This document shows positions 26,281 through 36,536 of a DNA stretch of 64,000 nucleotides, piece after piece. The translations under genes and the position numbers were made by a program. The stretch is taken from the NCBI GenBank assembly GCA_002733665.1, contig NVWM01000002.1, positions 1-64,000 of the forward strand, given 5' to 3'. This DNA comes from Lutibacter sp. (lineage in GTDB: Bacteria; Bacteroidota; Bacteroidia; Flavobacteriales; Flavobacteriaceae). The notes under the pieces were generated by a model. The model searched no databases and was not told the DNA's origin. It saw only the letters and a program-made list of their open reading frames with translations. How positions within the stretch are numbered: position 1 is the first letter of the stretch; each line of letters starts with the position of its first letter.

Positions 26281-27708
26281 TTAATACGTCAATTTTTTTG
26301 TTAAGTCTTCAACATATTTACGGAATTGCTTATCCGTTTCTGTTAAGTTATTTACAGTTTTACAAGCGTGCAAAACTGTTGCATGGTCACGTTTACCAAT
26401 TTGAGAACCAATGCTTGCTAATGATGCCTTTGTCATTCTTTTTGCAAAAAACATCGCTAATTGACGTGCTTGAACAATATGTCTTTTACGAGTCTTTGAC
26501 TGTAATGTTGCTACATCTAAATCAAAATAACTTGATACAACTTTCTGTATTTGATCTATTGATACCTCTCTTTTTGTGTTTTTTACGAACTTATCAACAA
26601 TTTGTTTTGTTAATGCAAGTGTAAATTCTTTTCTATTAAAAGAAGCCTGCGCAATCATAGAAACCAAAACACCTTCTAATTCACGGACATTTGATTTTAT
26701 ATTTTTCCCAATATAATCTACTATTTCATCAGGCATATCAACACCATCTCGATATAGTTTATTTTGCAAAATAGAAATTCTCGTTTCATAATCTGGCACT
26801 TGCAATTCTGCAGAAAGACCCCATTTAAAGCGAGACAACAAACGTTGTTCAATATCCTGCATATCAACTGGCGCTTTATCTGAAGTGATAATTACTTGTT
26901 TACCATTTTGATGCAAGTGATTAAATATATGGAAAAATACATCTTGTGTTCCTGTTTTTCCTGATAAGAATTGCACATCATCAATAATCAAAACATCTAT
27001 CATTTGATAAAAATGAATAAAATCATTACGCGTATTAGATTTTACAGACTCAATAAACTGCTGTGTAAATCTTTCTGATGAAATATATAAAACTGTCTTA
27101 TCTGGATATTTATCTTTTATCTCTACTCCTATTGCGTGTGCTAAATGTGTTTTTCCCAATCCAACTCCGCCATAAATCAATAAAGGATTAAAAGATGTTC
27201 CTCCAGGTTTATTGGCAACTGCCATACTTGCAGAACGTGCTAATCTATTAGAATCACCCTCAATAAAACTATCAAAATTATAATTTGGATTTAATTGAGA
27301 TTCTATCTTAACTTTTTGAATTCCAGGTATTACAAACGGATTTTTCAATTCACGCTTGTTAATATCTAACGGCACTGTAATACCTTGTGAGTTTATCGGA
27401 TTGCGATTAGAACTTGGAATTTTTACAGTGTGTGGCGTATTGCTACTATACACATTTTCCATACGCACATCATAAATCAACTTAGCATCATCTCCCAGTT
27501 CTCTAACCAATGCGACTCTTAATAACTTAATATAATGCTCTTCCAACCATTCATAAAAGAATTTGCTAGGCACTTGTATTGTAAGTGAATCTCCCGAAAT
27601 TTTAATTGGCTTGATTGGTTCAAACCATGTTTTATAAGCCTGCGATTTTATGTTATCTTTTATAAAAGACAAACACTCATTCCAAACCGTAGTTGCAGTT
27701 TTAGTCAT
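26281..27708 (-). CDS. dnaA: Chromosomal replication initiator DnaA
   Basis: DnaA binds origin boxes and melts the DNA to start replication. The 475 residues show domain I (TTVWNECLSFIKDNIKSQAYKTWF), a linker, the AAA+ domain with Walker A GGVGLGKTHLAHA and Walker B VLIIDDVQFL, the sensor II region and domain IV with the DnaA signature GKRDHATVLHACKTV. One near-consensus DnaA box lies 81 bases upstream and could give autoregulation. Confidence 0.96.
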   Translation of the reverse strand: MTKTATTVWNECLSFIKDNIKSQAYKTWFEPIKPIKISGDSLTIQVPSKFFYEWLEEHYIKLLRVALVRELGDDAKLIYDVRMENVYSSNTPHTVKIPSSNRNPINSQGITVPLDINKRELKNPFVIPGIQKVKIESQLNPNYNFDSFIEGDSNRLARSASMAVANKPGGTSFNPLLIYGGVGLGKTHLAHAIGVEIKDKYPDKTVLYISSERFTQQFIESVKSNTRNDFIHFYQMIDVLIIDDVQFLSGKTGTQDVFFHIFNHLHQNGKQVIITSDKAPVDMQDIEQRLLSRFKWGLSAELQVPDYETRISILQNKLYRDGVDMPDEIVDYIGKNIKSNVRELEGVLVSMIAQASFNRKEFTLALTKQIVDKFVKNTKREVSIDQIQKVVSSYFDLDVATLQSKTRKRHIVQARQLAMFFAKRMTKASLASIGSQIGKRDHATVLHACKTVNNLTETDKQFRKYVEDLTKKLTY

Positions 27709-27788
27709 TATTATTTTATAGATATTATGGGTTAGTTGGTCTCTAAAAATAGAGGGAATACACTACTAATTTTTAAACACTACAAAAA

Positions 27789-27797
27789 TGTGAATAA
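27789..27797 (-). promoter_or_regulatory. Single DnaA-box-like site upstream of dnaA
   Basis: The minus strand reads TTATTCACA, within the TTWTNCACA consensus. Only one is seen in the 168-base dnaA/thioesterase spacer, so it suggests autoregulation and not an origin. Confidence 0.4.
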
Positions 27798-27876
27798 TTT
27801 TTGTTAAAAAAAATAAATTTGCTATTGTTTCTTAATTATTTTAGCTGTATTTTCTGCGTCTTAAAAAATTTGTCTT

Positions 27877-28287
27877 ATGCTTACTCATGAACTTGAAATC
27901 CGTGTTAGATATGGTGAAACTGACCAAATGAGTTATGTTTACCATGGTAACTACGCTACTTATTTTGAGATGGGACGTGTCGAATGGTTACGCAACATTG
28001 GAACGTCTTATAAAGAGATGGAAAGTAACGGAATTATGTTGCCAGTTTTGAGCTTAAATGTAAATTATTTAAAGCCAGCAAAGTACGACGACTTACTTAA
28101 ACTAAAAACTACACTTAAAAAAATTCCATCTGTAAAAATTGAATTTGATTTTGAAATTTTCAATCAAAAAAACGAACTTTTAACAACTGGTTTTACAAGT
28201 TTGGTTTTTATCGATATAAAAAGAAATAGACCTACAAAATGTCCGCAACATCTATTAGAAAAAATTACTCCTTTATTTAATAGTTAG
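27877..28287 (+). CDS. Acyl-CoA thioesterase (YbgC/FadM-like hotdog fold)
   Basis: 136 residues with the 4-hydroxybenzoyl-CoA thioesterase-like motif VRYGETDQMSYVYHGNYATYFEMGRVEWL, in which the Asp of ETDQM is the expected catalytic residue. It would hydrolyse acyl-CoA or acyl-ACP thioesters in the cytosol; the physiological substrate is unclear. It is divergent from dnaA. Its 3' end overlaps the convergent yigZ gene by 15 bases. Confidence 0.9.
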   Translation: MLTHELEIRVRYGETDQMSYVYHGNYATYFEMGRVEWLRNIGTSYKEMESNGIMLPVLSLNVNYLKPAKYDDLLKLKTTLKKIPSVKIEFDFEIFNQKNELLTTGFTSLVFIDIKRNRPTKCPQHLLEKITPLFNS

Positions 28288-28875
28288 GCAACGAAGGTTT
28301 TCAAAAGCCATTTTAGTTGCTTCTGCAAACTTTTTTCGAACAGAAACTTCAAAAACACAATTCATTTCCATTTTTTGATTGACAATCACTATTTTTTTTT
28401 CCTTGATAATACGCATTACCTTATCCATGTGTTCATATTCAAATGTCAATTTGAAATGAACATCAATTGTTTTCTCAACAATGGCAGACTCTTCTAAAAC
28501 CAATTTCGCGCCAGCTCTATACGCATTAATCAATCCACCAACACCTAGTTTTGTACCACCAAAATAACGTACGACCACAATTAAAATATTTGTAACATCA
28601 AAAGAAAGTATTTGTCCGTATATTGGTTGTCCTGCACTATTATTTGGCTCACCATCATCGTTTGCTCTGAAACGAGCTTTTTCAACACCTAATTTCCATG
28701 CATAACACCAATGTCTTGCTTTGTGATGTTTTGATTTCAACATGTCTATATGGCTTTTCACTTCATCATCATCTGTTAGAGGAAATGTATAACCTATAAA
28801 CTTACTACCTCGATCTTTGAAAATTTCGCCTTCAAATTCTTTTTCTATTGTTTTATATGTGTCAGAAGTATTCAA
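28273..28875 (-). CDS. YigZ/IMPACT family protein
   Basis: 200 residues with the UPF0029 N-terminal domain: KDRGSKFIGYTFPL, SKHHKARHWCYAWK, FRANDDGEPNNSAGQPIYGQI and VVVRYFGGTKLGVGGLINAY are all canonical. A smaller C-terminal domain follows. The molecular role is unsettled; the eukaryotic relative IMPACT acts in translational stress control. It shares 4 bases with ribD and is likely in the same transcript. Confidence 0.9.
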   Translation of the reverse strand: MNTSDTYKTIEKEFEGEIFKDRGSKFIGYTFPLTDDDEVKSHIDMLKSKHHKARHWCYAWKLGVEKARFRANDDGEPNNSAGQPIYGQILSFDVTNILIVVVRYFGGTKLGVGGLINAYRAGAKLVLEESAIVEKTIDVHFKLTFEYEHMDKVMRIIKEKKIVIVNQKMEMNCVFEVSVRKKFAEATKMAFENLRCLTIK

Positions 28876-29927
28876 TTTAAAGGATTTATAATTTTCAAAA
28901 TGTCAGAATCTATTTCTTCAATTAACTTTACATCACCTTCTATTTCTGGAGATTTCAACCCTTTTCCAAATTTTTTATTTCCGATAAACACCCTCGCTTC
29001 GTCCCACAAATCAGCATTGATAAACCCTTGTAAAGTTTGAGTTCCTCCTTCTATCATTAGAGATTGAATATTGTTTTTATACAAAATATCGCAAATCTGT
29101 TCTGGAACATCTGCCGCATAATCTACATATTCAATAATCACATTTTGCTTTTCTTCAGAAAATAAAGTTTTAGAACTTGTAAAAACAATTGTTTTTACAG
29201 AACCATCAAACACATGAGAATCAAGCGGAATTCGCAACGAATTATCTAAGATCAAACGAATTGGATTTTTCCCCAACCATTTTCGTACATTTAATTTTGG
29301 ATTGTCAGCAATTACCGTATTCGTTCCAACCAAAATAGCATGCTCTTCACTTCGCCATTTATGAACCAATTGCTGTGAATATTTATTTGAAATCCAATTT
29401 GGTTTTTTCTCTGTGTCCTTCTCTCGAATCAAATCAACAAAACCATCTTGTGTTTCTGCCCATTTTAATATAATGTAAGGACGTTTTTTAGAATGGAACG
29501 TAAAAAATCGTTTATTAGACTCTTTACATTCACTCTCTAGAACTCCAACGATCACTTCGCAACCATTTTTTTTTAGATGTTCTATTCCTTTTCCAGCAAC
29601 AATAGTATGCTCGTCAATTACACCAATTACAACTTTAGGAATTTTTGATTTTACAATCAAATCTGAACAAGGAGGCGTTTTACCATAATGATTACAAGGC
29701 TCTAAACTCACATACAATGTTGCTTTTTCAAGCAAACCCTTATCTTTTACTGATGTTATTGCATTTACTTCTGCATGATTTCCTCCATACGGACTTGTAT
29801 ACCCTTCACCTATAATGGCATCATCGCATACAATCACACAACCAACCATAGGATTTGGGCGTGTAGTTCCCAATCCATTTTTTGCCAATTCAATGCATCT
29901 TAGTATGTATTTTTGATGTATCTTCAC
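28872..29927 (-). CDS. ribD: Bifunctional riboflavin biosynthesis deaminase/reductase RibD
   Basis: RibD deaminates and then reduces the pyrimidine intermediate of riboflavin synthesis. The deaminase domain has the zinc motifs HAEVNAI and PCNHYGKTPPCSD, and the reductase domain (from about residue 140) has GTNTVIADNPKLNVR and SLMIEGGTQTLQGF. An ATG-started frame reaches 29972, but the family N-terminus (KIHQKYILRCIELAKNGLGTT) begins at a GTG at 29927. A TATTTTTG box ends 4 bases before that GTG. I therefore start at 29927, giving 351 residues and clearing the divergent GNAT gene. Confidence 0.9.
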   Translation of the reverse strand: MKIHQKYILRCIELAKNGLGTTRPNPMVGCVIVCDDAIIGEGYTSPYGGNHAEVNAITSVKDKGLLEKATLYVSLEPCNHYGKTPPCSDLIVKSKIPKVVIGVIDEHTIVAGKGIEHLKKNGCEVIVGVLESECKESNKRFFTFHSKKRPYIILKWAETQDGFVDLIREKDTEKKPNWISNKYSQQLVHKWRSEEHAILVGTNTVIADNPKLNVRKWLGKNPIRLILDNSLRIPLDSHVFDGSVKTIVFTSSKTLFSEEKQNVIIEYVDYAADVPEQICDILYKNNIQSLMIEGGTQTLQGFINADLWDEARVFIGNKKFGKGLKSPEIEGDVKLIEEIDSDILKIINPLN

Positions 29928-29931
29928 ATCA

Positions 29932-29939
29932 CAAAAATA
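29932..29939 (-). promoter_or_regulatory. -7 promoter box four bases before the ribD GTG
   Basis: The minus strand reads TATTTTTG, then tgat, then GTG at 29927. The spacing is identical to that at the VF530, trmD and murQ genes. Confidence 0.6.
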
Positions 29940-29949
29940 AGACTTTATA

Positions 29950-30441
29950 TTGAGTACAAATACATATACCATTAGAGAAATTCAACAAGTTGACAATCTT
30001 CAAATTGCCGCTACTGTTAGAGCAATTTTAATCGAGTTTGGCGTGCCAAAAGTTGGAACCGCCTATGAAGACAAGGCATTAGATAGTATGTTTGAGACCT
30101 ACAAAAACCCAAAATCATGTTATTTTGTCATTGTTTATAACAAAATTATTCTTGGTGGAGCAGGAATTATGCAGCTTCAAAATTCTGAAGAAAACATCTG
30201 CGAATTGCAAAAAATGTATTTCTCTCCAGATGCAAGAGGAAAAGGTTTAGGCTCAAAAATGATGCAAGTTTGCTTAGAAAAAGCAAGAGAATTTGGCTTT
30301 GAGAAATGCTATTTAGAAACGATGCCTTATATGGAAGGTGCACGAAAACTCTATAAGAAAACAGGTTTTACAACCTTAAACGAACCTCTTGGCGATACAG
30401 GACATTATAACTGTAGTAAATGGATGCTGAAAGAATTATGA
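29950..30441 (+). CDS. GNAT family N-acetyltransferase
   Basis: 163 residues with an acetyl-CoA binding loop MYFSPDARGKGLGSKMMQVCLEKAREFGF and the C-terminal YLETMPYMEGARKLYKKTGF typical of GNAT enzymes acting on small molecules or peptides. The frame opens with TTG (LSTNTYTIREIQQV) and no in-frame ATG occurs before the fold begins, so TTG is probably the start. It is divergent from ribD with only 22 bases between the two start codons. Confidence 0.85.
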   Translation: MSTNTYTIREIQQVDNLQIAATVRAILIEFGVPKVGTAYEDKALDSMFETYKNPKSCYFVIVYNKIILGGAGIMQLQNSEENICELQKMYFSPDARGKGLGSKMMQVCLEKAREFGFEKCYLETMPYMEGARKLYKKTGFTTLNEPLGDTGHYNCSKWMLKEL

Positions 30442-30490
30442 ATTTAGAATTACGAATTACGACTGATAAATTACGGCTGACTATTATTTC
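30442..30490. repeat. GAATTACGAATTACGA-type simple repeat
   Basis: tagaattacgaattacgactgataaattacggctgac, a run of near-identical 8-9 base words between the GNAT gene and prmC. It is typical of small dispersed intergenic repeats in this genome. Confidence 0.55.
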
Positions 30491-30502
30491 ATTTAACTAC
30501 TA

Positions 30503-31435
30503 ATGACACTATTCGAACTCAAAGACAACTTTAAAGACACTCTAAAATCTATTTATCCTATAGAAGAAATTGATAGTTTCTTTTATTTATTGATAGAATT
30601 TAAACTTCAATTAAAAAGAGTTGATATTGCCCTAAATCCTACACAAAAAATAGCACCTTCAGACATTTCTTTCTTTTCTGATGCGCTGAAAAATTTGAAA
30701 AAAGAGATTCCGATACAATATATAATAGGCTCAACAGAATTTTTTGGATTACCATTTTATGTCAACAAGCACGTGCTAATTCCAAGACCAGAAACTGAAG
30801 AATTAGTTCAATTGATAATTGAACAGGTAAAAGGTGAAGGCAGAAGGGTAAAGGAAGAAAAACAAAGGGTAAAAGAAGGCAACCTTCTAACCCTTGACCC
30901 AAAACCTTTAACCATTTTAGATATAGGTACAGGAAGTGGCTGTATTGCTGTTTCGTTAGCCATGAACCTTAAAAATGCAAAAATTTGGGCGTTAGACATT
31001 TCAATTGATGCGCTCAGAATTGCTCAAAAAAATGCAGATTTAAACGATGTAGAAGTTCAATTTATCGAGTCAGATATATTGTCTTGTCATTCTGAGCAAA
31101 GCGAAGAATCTTCTCTTAAAAACTTAAAATTTGACATTATTGTGAGTAATCCTCCTTATGTAAGAATGCTAGAAAAACAAGAAATCAACAATAATGTGCT
31201 GGAAAACGAACCTCATTTAGCCTTGTTTGTAGATGACAACAATCCTTTACTGTTTTACAATAAGATTGCTGATTTTGCAAAAAGCAACTTAACACAAGCC
31301 GGAAAACTTTATTTTGAAATCAATCAATATTTAGGGAAAGAAACTGTAGAATTATTAGAAAATAAAGGGTTTAAAAATATTGAATTGCAAAAAGATATTT
31401 TTGGCAATGATAGAATGATTCAAGCAACTTTCTAA
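30503..31435 (+). CDS. prmC: Peptide chain release factor glutamine methyltransferase, carrying two in-frame repeat insertions
   Basis: PrmC methylates the GGQ glutamine of release factors RF1 and RF2 and so speeds translation termination. The 310-residue protein has the N-terminal helical domain, YIIGSTEFFGLPFYVNKHVLIPRPETEELV, the SAM site ILDIGTGSGCIAVSLA and the catalytic SNPPYV. It is about 25-35 residues longer than usual. The excess falls at two places that are repeat DNA at the nucleotide level: residues about 108-137 (VKGEGRRVKEEKQRVKEG...) and 195-204 (CHSEQSEESS). Both keep the frame and fall in surface-loop positions, one before the SAM motif and one before the NPPY motif. Confidence 0.93.
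   Translation: MTLFELKDNFKDTLKSIYPIEEIDSFFYLLIEFKLQLKRVDIALNPTQKIAPSDISFFSDALKNLKKEIPIQYIIGSTEFFGLPFYVNKHVLIPRPETEELVQLIIEQVKGEGRRVKEEKQRVKEGNLLTLDPKPLTILDIGTGSGCIAVSLAMNLKNAKIWALDISIDALRIAQKNADLNDVEVQFIESDILSCHSEQSEESSLKNLKFDIIVSNPPYVRMLEKQEINNNVLENEPHLALFVDDNNPLLFYNKIADFAKSNLTQAGKLYFEINQYLGKETVELLENKGFKNIELQKDIFGNDRMIQATF
30826..30913. repeat. AGGGTAAA/CCTTTAACC-type repeat inside prmC
   Basis: The stretch holds gtaaaaggtgaaggcagaag, agggtaaaag and, on the far side, ccttctaacccttgacc and aaaacctttaacc, so the two halves are roughly inverse. The last words recur in the intergenic stretch 49929-49960 (cctttaacccaaaacc ... cctttaacc). The length is about 29 codons and the frame is kept. Confidence 0.65.
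31085..31114. repeat. GTCATTCTGAGCAAAGCGAA-type repeat inside prmC
   Basis: tgtcattctgagcaaagcga and the following agaatcttct match the family found intergenically at 6395-6421 (inverted) and 2416-2445. The insert is 30 bases, ten codons, read as SCHSEQSEES. Confidence 0.8.
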
Positions 31436-31436
31436 A

Positions 31437-31510
31437 CTTGACATTGTCATTTTAAAACAGCATTTTCGTTTTAACACGATACACATAATTAAAACTGAAT
31501 TTATCTAAGC
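31437..31510 (+). repeat. Dispersed ~75-base upstream element, copy B
   Basis: It begins cttgacattgtcattttaaa and continues through acgatacacataattaaaac to tttatctaagc. It aligns with copy C (51424-51500) throughout, including the shared attttaaaac and ttcg-ttt words, and with copy A (17418-17492). It is upstream of trmD. Confidence 0.7.
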
Positions 31511-31541
31511 GAAACTCCTAAAAATCCATTCTAAAAAACAG

Positions 31542-31549
31542 TATCTTTG
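31542..31549 (+). promoter_or_regulatory. -7 promoter box four bases before trmD
   Basis: TATCTTTG (TAnnTTTG), then tagc, then the ATG at 31554. Confidence 0.6.
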
Positions 31550-31553
31550 TAGC

Positions 31554-32231
31554 ATGCGAATAGATATTATTACCGTTTCCCCAGAATTAATTAAAAGTCC
31601 GTTTGAACATTCTATCATAAAACGTGGAATAGACAAAGGTTTGGCTGAAGTGCATTTTCATGATTTACGAAAATACGCACTCAATAAATATGGTAAAATT
31701 GACGATTATCAATTTGGTGGAGGTGCAGGAATGGTTTTGATGATTGAACCAATTGATACATGCATATCAGAATTAAAAGCACAACGCGATTATGATGAAG
31801 TTATTTATATGACTCCTGATGCAAAGACGTTGAATCAACAAACTGCAAATACATTATCACTCGCAGAAAATATTATCATTCTTACAGGTCATTATAAAGG
31901 TGTAGATCAACGTGTGAGAGACAAATATATCACCAAAGAAATATCTATTGGAGATTATGTACTAAGTGGTGGCGAATTGGCTGCTGCTGTGTTATGCGAT
32001 TCAATTATTCGGTTAATTCCTGGAGTTATAGGCGATGAACAGTCTGCATTGACAGATTCTTTTCAAGACAACTTGTTGTCTCCACCAGTTTACACAAGAC
32101 CATCAGAATACAAAGGGATGAAAGTTCCTGAAATATTACTTTCAGGTAATTTTCCAAAGATTGATGAATGGCGTTCTCAAAAAGCAATGGAACATACTGA
32201 AAACATTCGTCCAGACTTGTTAGAAGATTGA
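31554..32231 (+). CDS. trmD: tRNA (guanine-N1-)-methyltransferase TrmD
   Basis: TrmD makes m1G37 next to the anticodon and prevents +1 frameshifting. The 225 residues show [34 protein letters not shown] and the trefoil-knot SAM site [32 protein letters not shown]. rplS follows, as in many bacteria, but here 135 bases and a promoter box separate them. The start ATG is only 4 bases after a promoter box, so the mRNA is probably leaderless. Confidence 0.95.
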   Translation: MRIDIITVSPELIKSPFEHSIIKRGIDKGLAEVHFHDLRKYALNKYGKIDDYQFGGGAGMVLMIEPIDTCISELKAQRDYDEVIYMTPDAKTLNQQTANTLSLAENIIILTGHYKGVDQRVRDKYITKEISIGDYVLSGGELAAAVLCDSIIRLIPGVIGDEQSALTDSFQDNLLSPPVYTRPSEYKGMKVPEILLSGNFPKIDEWRSQKAMEHTENIRPDLLED

Positions 32232-32286
32232 AAATTGATAAAGAAAAAATAATTAAATTATCATACTTCAATAAAAAATATTTTTA

Positions 32287-32294
32287 TACATTTG
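32287..32294 (+). promoter_or_regulatory. -7 promoter box of rplS
   Basis: TACATTTG (TAnnTTTG), 72 bases before the ATG at 32367. A leader of about 65 bases is implied, long enough for autogenous control, which I cannot demonstrate. Confidence 0.6.
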
Positions 32295-32366
32295 CACACT
32301 CTAAAAACAACCTCTGACGAGAATCGTGAATGTTGCTTTCTAGAAAATCAATAAAAAAACAAAAAA

Positions 32367-32720
32367 ATGGCAGATTTAGTAAAATTCGTTCAAGACGAGT
32401 TTGTTACAAGAAAAGATTTCCCTGATTTTTCAGCAGGAGATACAATCACTGTTTATTACGAAATTAAAGAGGGAAGTAAAACACGTACACAGCACTATAG
32501 AGGTGTTGTAATTCAACGTAAAGGTTCTGGAAGTACAGAAACTTTTACTATCAGAAAAATGTCTGGTACAGTAGGAGTTGAGCGTATTTTCCCTGTAAAC
32601 CTACCTGCACTTCAAAAAATTGAAGTAAATAAAGCCGGACAAGTAAGAAGAGCACGTATCTATTACTTTAGAGGTCTTACTGGTAAAAAAGCAAGAATTA
32701 AAGAAGTTAGAAGAAAATAA
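32367..32720 (+). CDS. rplS: Ribosomal protein bL19
   Basis: A 117-residue large-subunit protein at the 30S-50S interface. Sequence marks are FSAGDTITVYYEIKEG, RTQHYRGVVIQRKGSG, TFTIRKMSGTVGVERIFPVNLP and the C-terminal RRARIYYFRGLTGKKARIKE. Length and motifs are standard. A strong terminator follows. Confidence 0.97.
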   Translation: MADLVKFVQDEFVTRKDFPDFSAGDTITVYYEIKEGSKTRTQHYRGVVIQRKGSGSTETFTIRKMSGTVGVERIFPVNLPALQKIEVNKAGQVRRARIYYFRGLTGKKARIKEVRRK

Positions 32721-32745
32721 TTCTAAACAACTACTTACACTTATT

Positions 32746-32783
32746 AAAAGTCCTAATTTGAAAATTCAAATTAGGACTTTTTG
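32746..32783 (+). terminator. Terminator of rplS
   Basis: AAAAGTCCTAATTTGAA (32746-32762) pairs perfectly with TTCAAATTAGGACTTTT (32765-32781). Confidence 0.9.
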
Positions 32784-33260
32784 TTTATTAACAATTGTTT
32801 AAAACTTCGGTTTATATCTTGTTGAAAACTAGGACGTTATTTTTTTGGAAAAACATTATGACTTGGGTTATCTTTGTTTAAGAATTAACTGAGAAATTTA
32901 TTTCAAAGTTAATTTCAAACGTTCATGAACATTTTTTTCAAATTTACTAGAAGTATAATCTACAAAGTATTTAGCATACATAAAAGACTATATGAATTTG
33001 AAAAATAACGTTAAAATAAATGTTTAAAGCGAGTATCCTCTAGAGTTTACAGCAAAGTTTTAGCATCTATTTTGACAGGGGAAAATAACTAATAAGAAGT
33101 TGTTTAGAGAAAATCAACATTGAAGTAGTAATTAAAAAAGGCTGATAGAAGTTTTGAAAAAAACGGATAGAAGAAACTTAATAATTACGAAAGTAGATAG
33201 AAAGATTCAACAAGTGGTGATATTATTATTGTTACAGTTTATTAGAAGTTAACTCCAGCA
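32784..33260 (+). other. Gene-poor gap ending at an orphan terminator (possible non-coding RNA)
   Basis: About 480 bases between the rplS terminator and a second, perfect plus-strand terminator at 33261-33298, with no open frame of 60 codons on either strand and no tRNA or rRNA fold that I can see. Words such as gatagaag and gatagaaa recur at 33143-33205. The second terminator has no coding gene to serve, so a transcript of unknown kind may end there; a decayed gene is the alternative. I do not recognise 6S RNA, RNase P RNA or tmRNA signatures. Confidence 0.35.
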
Positions 33261-33304
33261 AAAAGCCATAATAATGAGTAATCACTATTATGGCTTTTGT
33301 TTTT
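33261..33304 (+). terminator. Orphan terminator
   Basis: AAAAGCCATAATA (33261-33273) pairs with TATTATGGCTTTT (33286-33298), followed by gttttta. No coding gene precedes it on the plus strand after the rplS terminator. Confidence 0.8.
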
Positions 33305-33397
33305 ATATCTCTTAATTAAATGGCTAAAATTATCATTTTAGCAAAAACACCCCCTAATTAATAGCAACTTACCACTTAAAATTTCACTTATAATTAG

Positions 33398-35656
<2,259 letters not shown>

Positions 35657-35679
35657 TATCAGTATCAAAAAAACAAAGA

Positions 35680-35706
35680 GCCTCAATATAATATTGAGGC
35701 TTTTTT
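35680..35706 (+). terminator. Terminator of icd
   Basis: GCCTCAATAT and ATATTGAGGC pair around a single base, followed by six T. Confidence 0.85.
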
Positions 35707-35708
35707 AT

Positions 35709-35716
35709 TACATTTG
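35709..35716 (+). promoter_or_regulatory. -7 promoter box four bases before murQ
   Basis: TACATTTG (TAnnTTTG), then atgt, then the ATG at 35721; the box begins only 3 bases after the icd terminator T-run. Confidence 0.6.
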
Positions 35717-35720
35717 ATGT

Positions 35721-36536
35721 ATGAGTTTTATCAAAACTACAGAACAATCTTCTAGTTACAATCACCTTGAAAAGATGACTGTTAATGAACTACTCTCCAA
35801 CATTAACAACGAAGACAAAACGATTGCTATCGCTGTTGAAAAAGTTATTCCTTATATCGAAAAATTAGTAGATCAGATAATTCCAAAATTAAAAAATGGT
35901 GGAAGACTATTCTATATTGGTGCGGGAACAAGTGGTAGGCTTGGAATTTTAGACGCTTCTGAATGCCCTCCAACTTTTGGAGTTTCACATGATTTGGTTA
36001 TTGGGTTGATTGCTGGAGGCGATAATGCTATTAGAAGAGCTGTTGAAAATGCTGAAGACTCTACAACTCAAGGTTGGAAAGATTTACAAAACAATACTAT
36101 TACAAGTGATGATGTTGTTATTGGAATTGCTGCTTCTGGAACAACCCCTTATGTAGTGTCTACACTCCAAAAATGTAATGAGAATAATATTATTACTGGA
36201 TGTATTACAATGAATCAAGGTAGCCCTTTAGCATTGGTTGCTCAATTTCCGATAGTATGTGTTGTAGGTCCAGAATTTGTTACAGGAAGTTCTAGAATGA
36301 AAGCAGGAACAGCCCAAAAGTTAATTTTAAATATGGTGTCAACTTCAACGATGATACAACTTGGAAAGGTCAAAGGAAACAAAATGGTTGATATGCAATT
36401 ATCAAACGACAAGTTAGTTAATCGCGGAATTCGTATGATTATGGAAGAATTACATATTGATGAAAATCAAGCAAAAAAACTTCTTTTAAAGTGCGGAAGC
36501 GTTAGAAATGCAGTAAATTTTTATAATGGGAAATAA
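35721..36536 (+). CDS. murQ: N-acetylmuramic acid 6-phosphate etherase
   Basis: MurQ splits the lactyl ether of MurNAc-6-phosphate to give GlcNAc-6-phosphate, a step of cell-wall sugar recycling. The SIS domain shows GAGTSGRLGILDASECPPTFG (including the catalytic Glu), GIAASGTTPYVVSTL and the signature GSSRMKAGTAQKLILNM. The protein is 271 residues, about 25 shorter than the E. coli enzyme at the C-terminus. Its end overlaps the DUF6095 gene by 11 bases. The message is probably leaderless. Confidence 0.95.
   Translation: MSFIKTTEQSSSYNHLEKMTVNELLSNINNEDKTIAIAVEKVIPYIEKLVDQIIPKLKNGGRLFYIGAGTSGRLGILDASECPPTFGVSHDLVIGLIAGGDNAIRRAVENAEDSTTQGWKDLQNNTITSDDVVIGIAASGTTPYVVSTLQKCNENNIITGCITMNQGSPLALVAQFPIVCVVGPEFVTGSSRMKAGTAQKLILNMVSTSTMIQLGKVKGNKMVDMQLSNDKLVNRGIRMIMEELHIDENQAKKLLLKCGSVRNAVNFYNGK

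Noticed and set aside
27709-27876. Replication origin next to dnaA
   Set aside because: Only one DnaA-box-like word is present and there is no box cluster or clear AT-rich unwinding element distinct from the background.
32784-33260. tmRNA, RNase P RNA or 6S RNA
   Set aside because: None of the conserved sequence blocks or terminal pairings of these RNAs was recognised.
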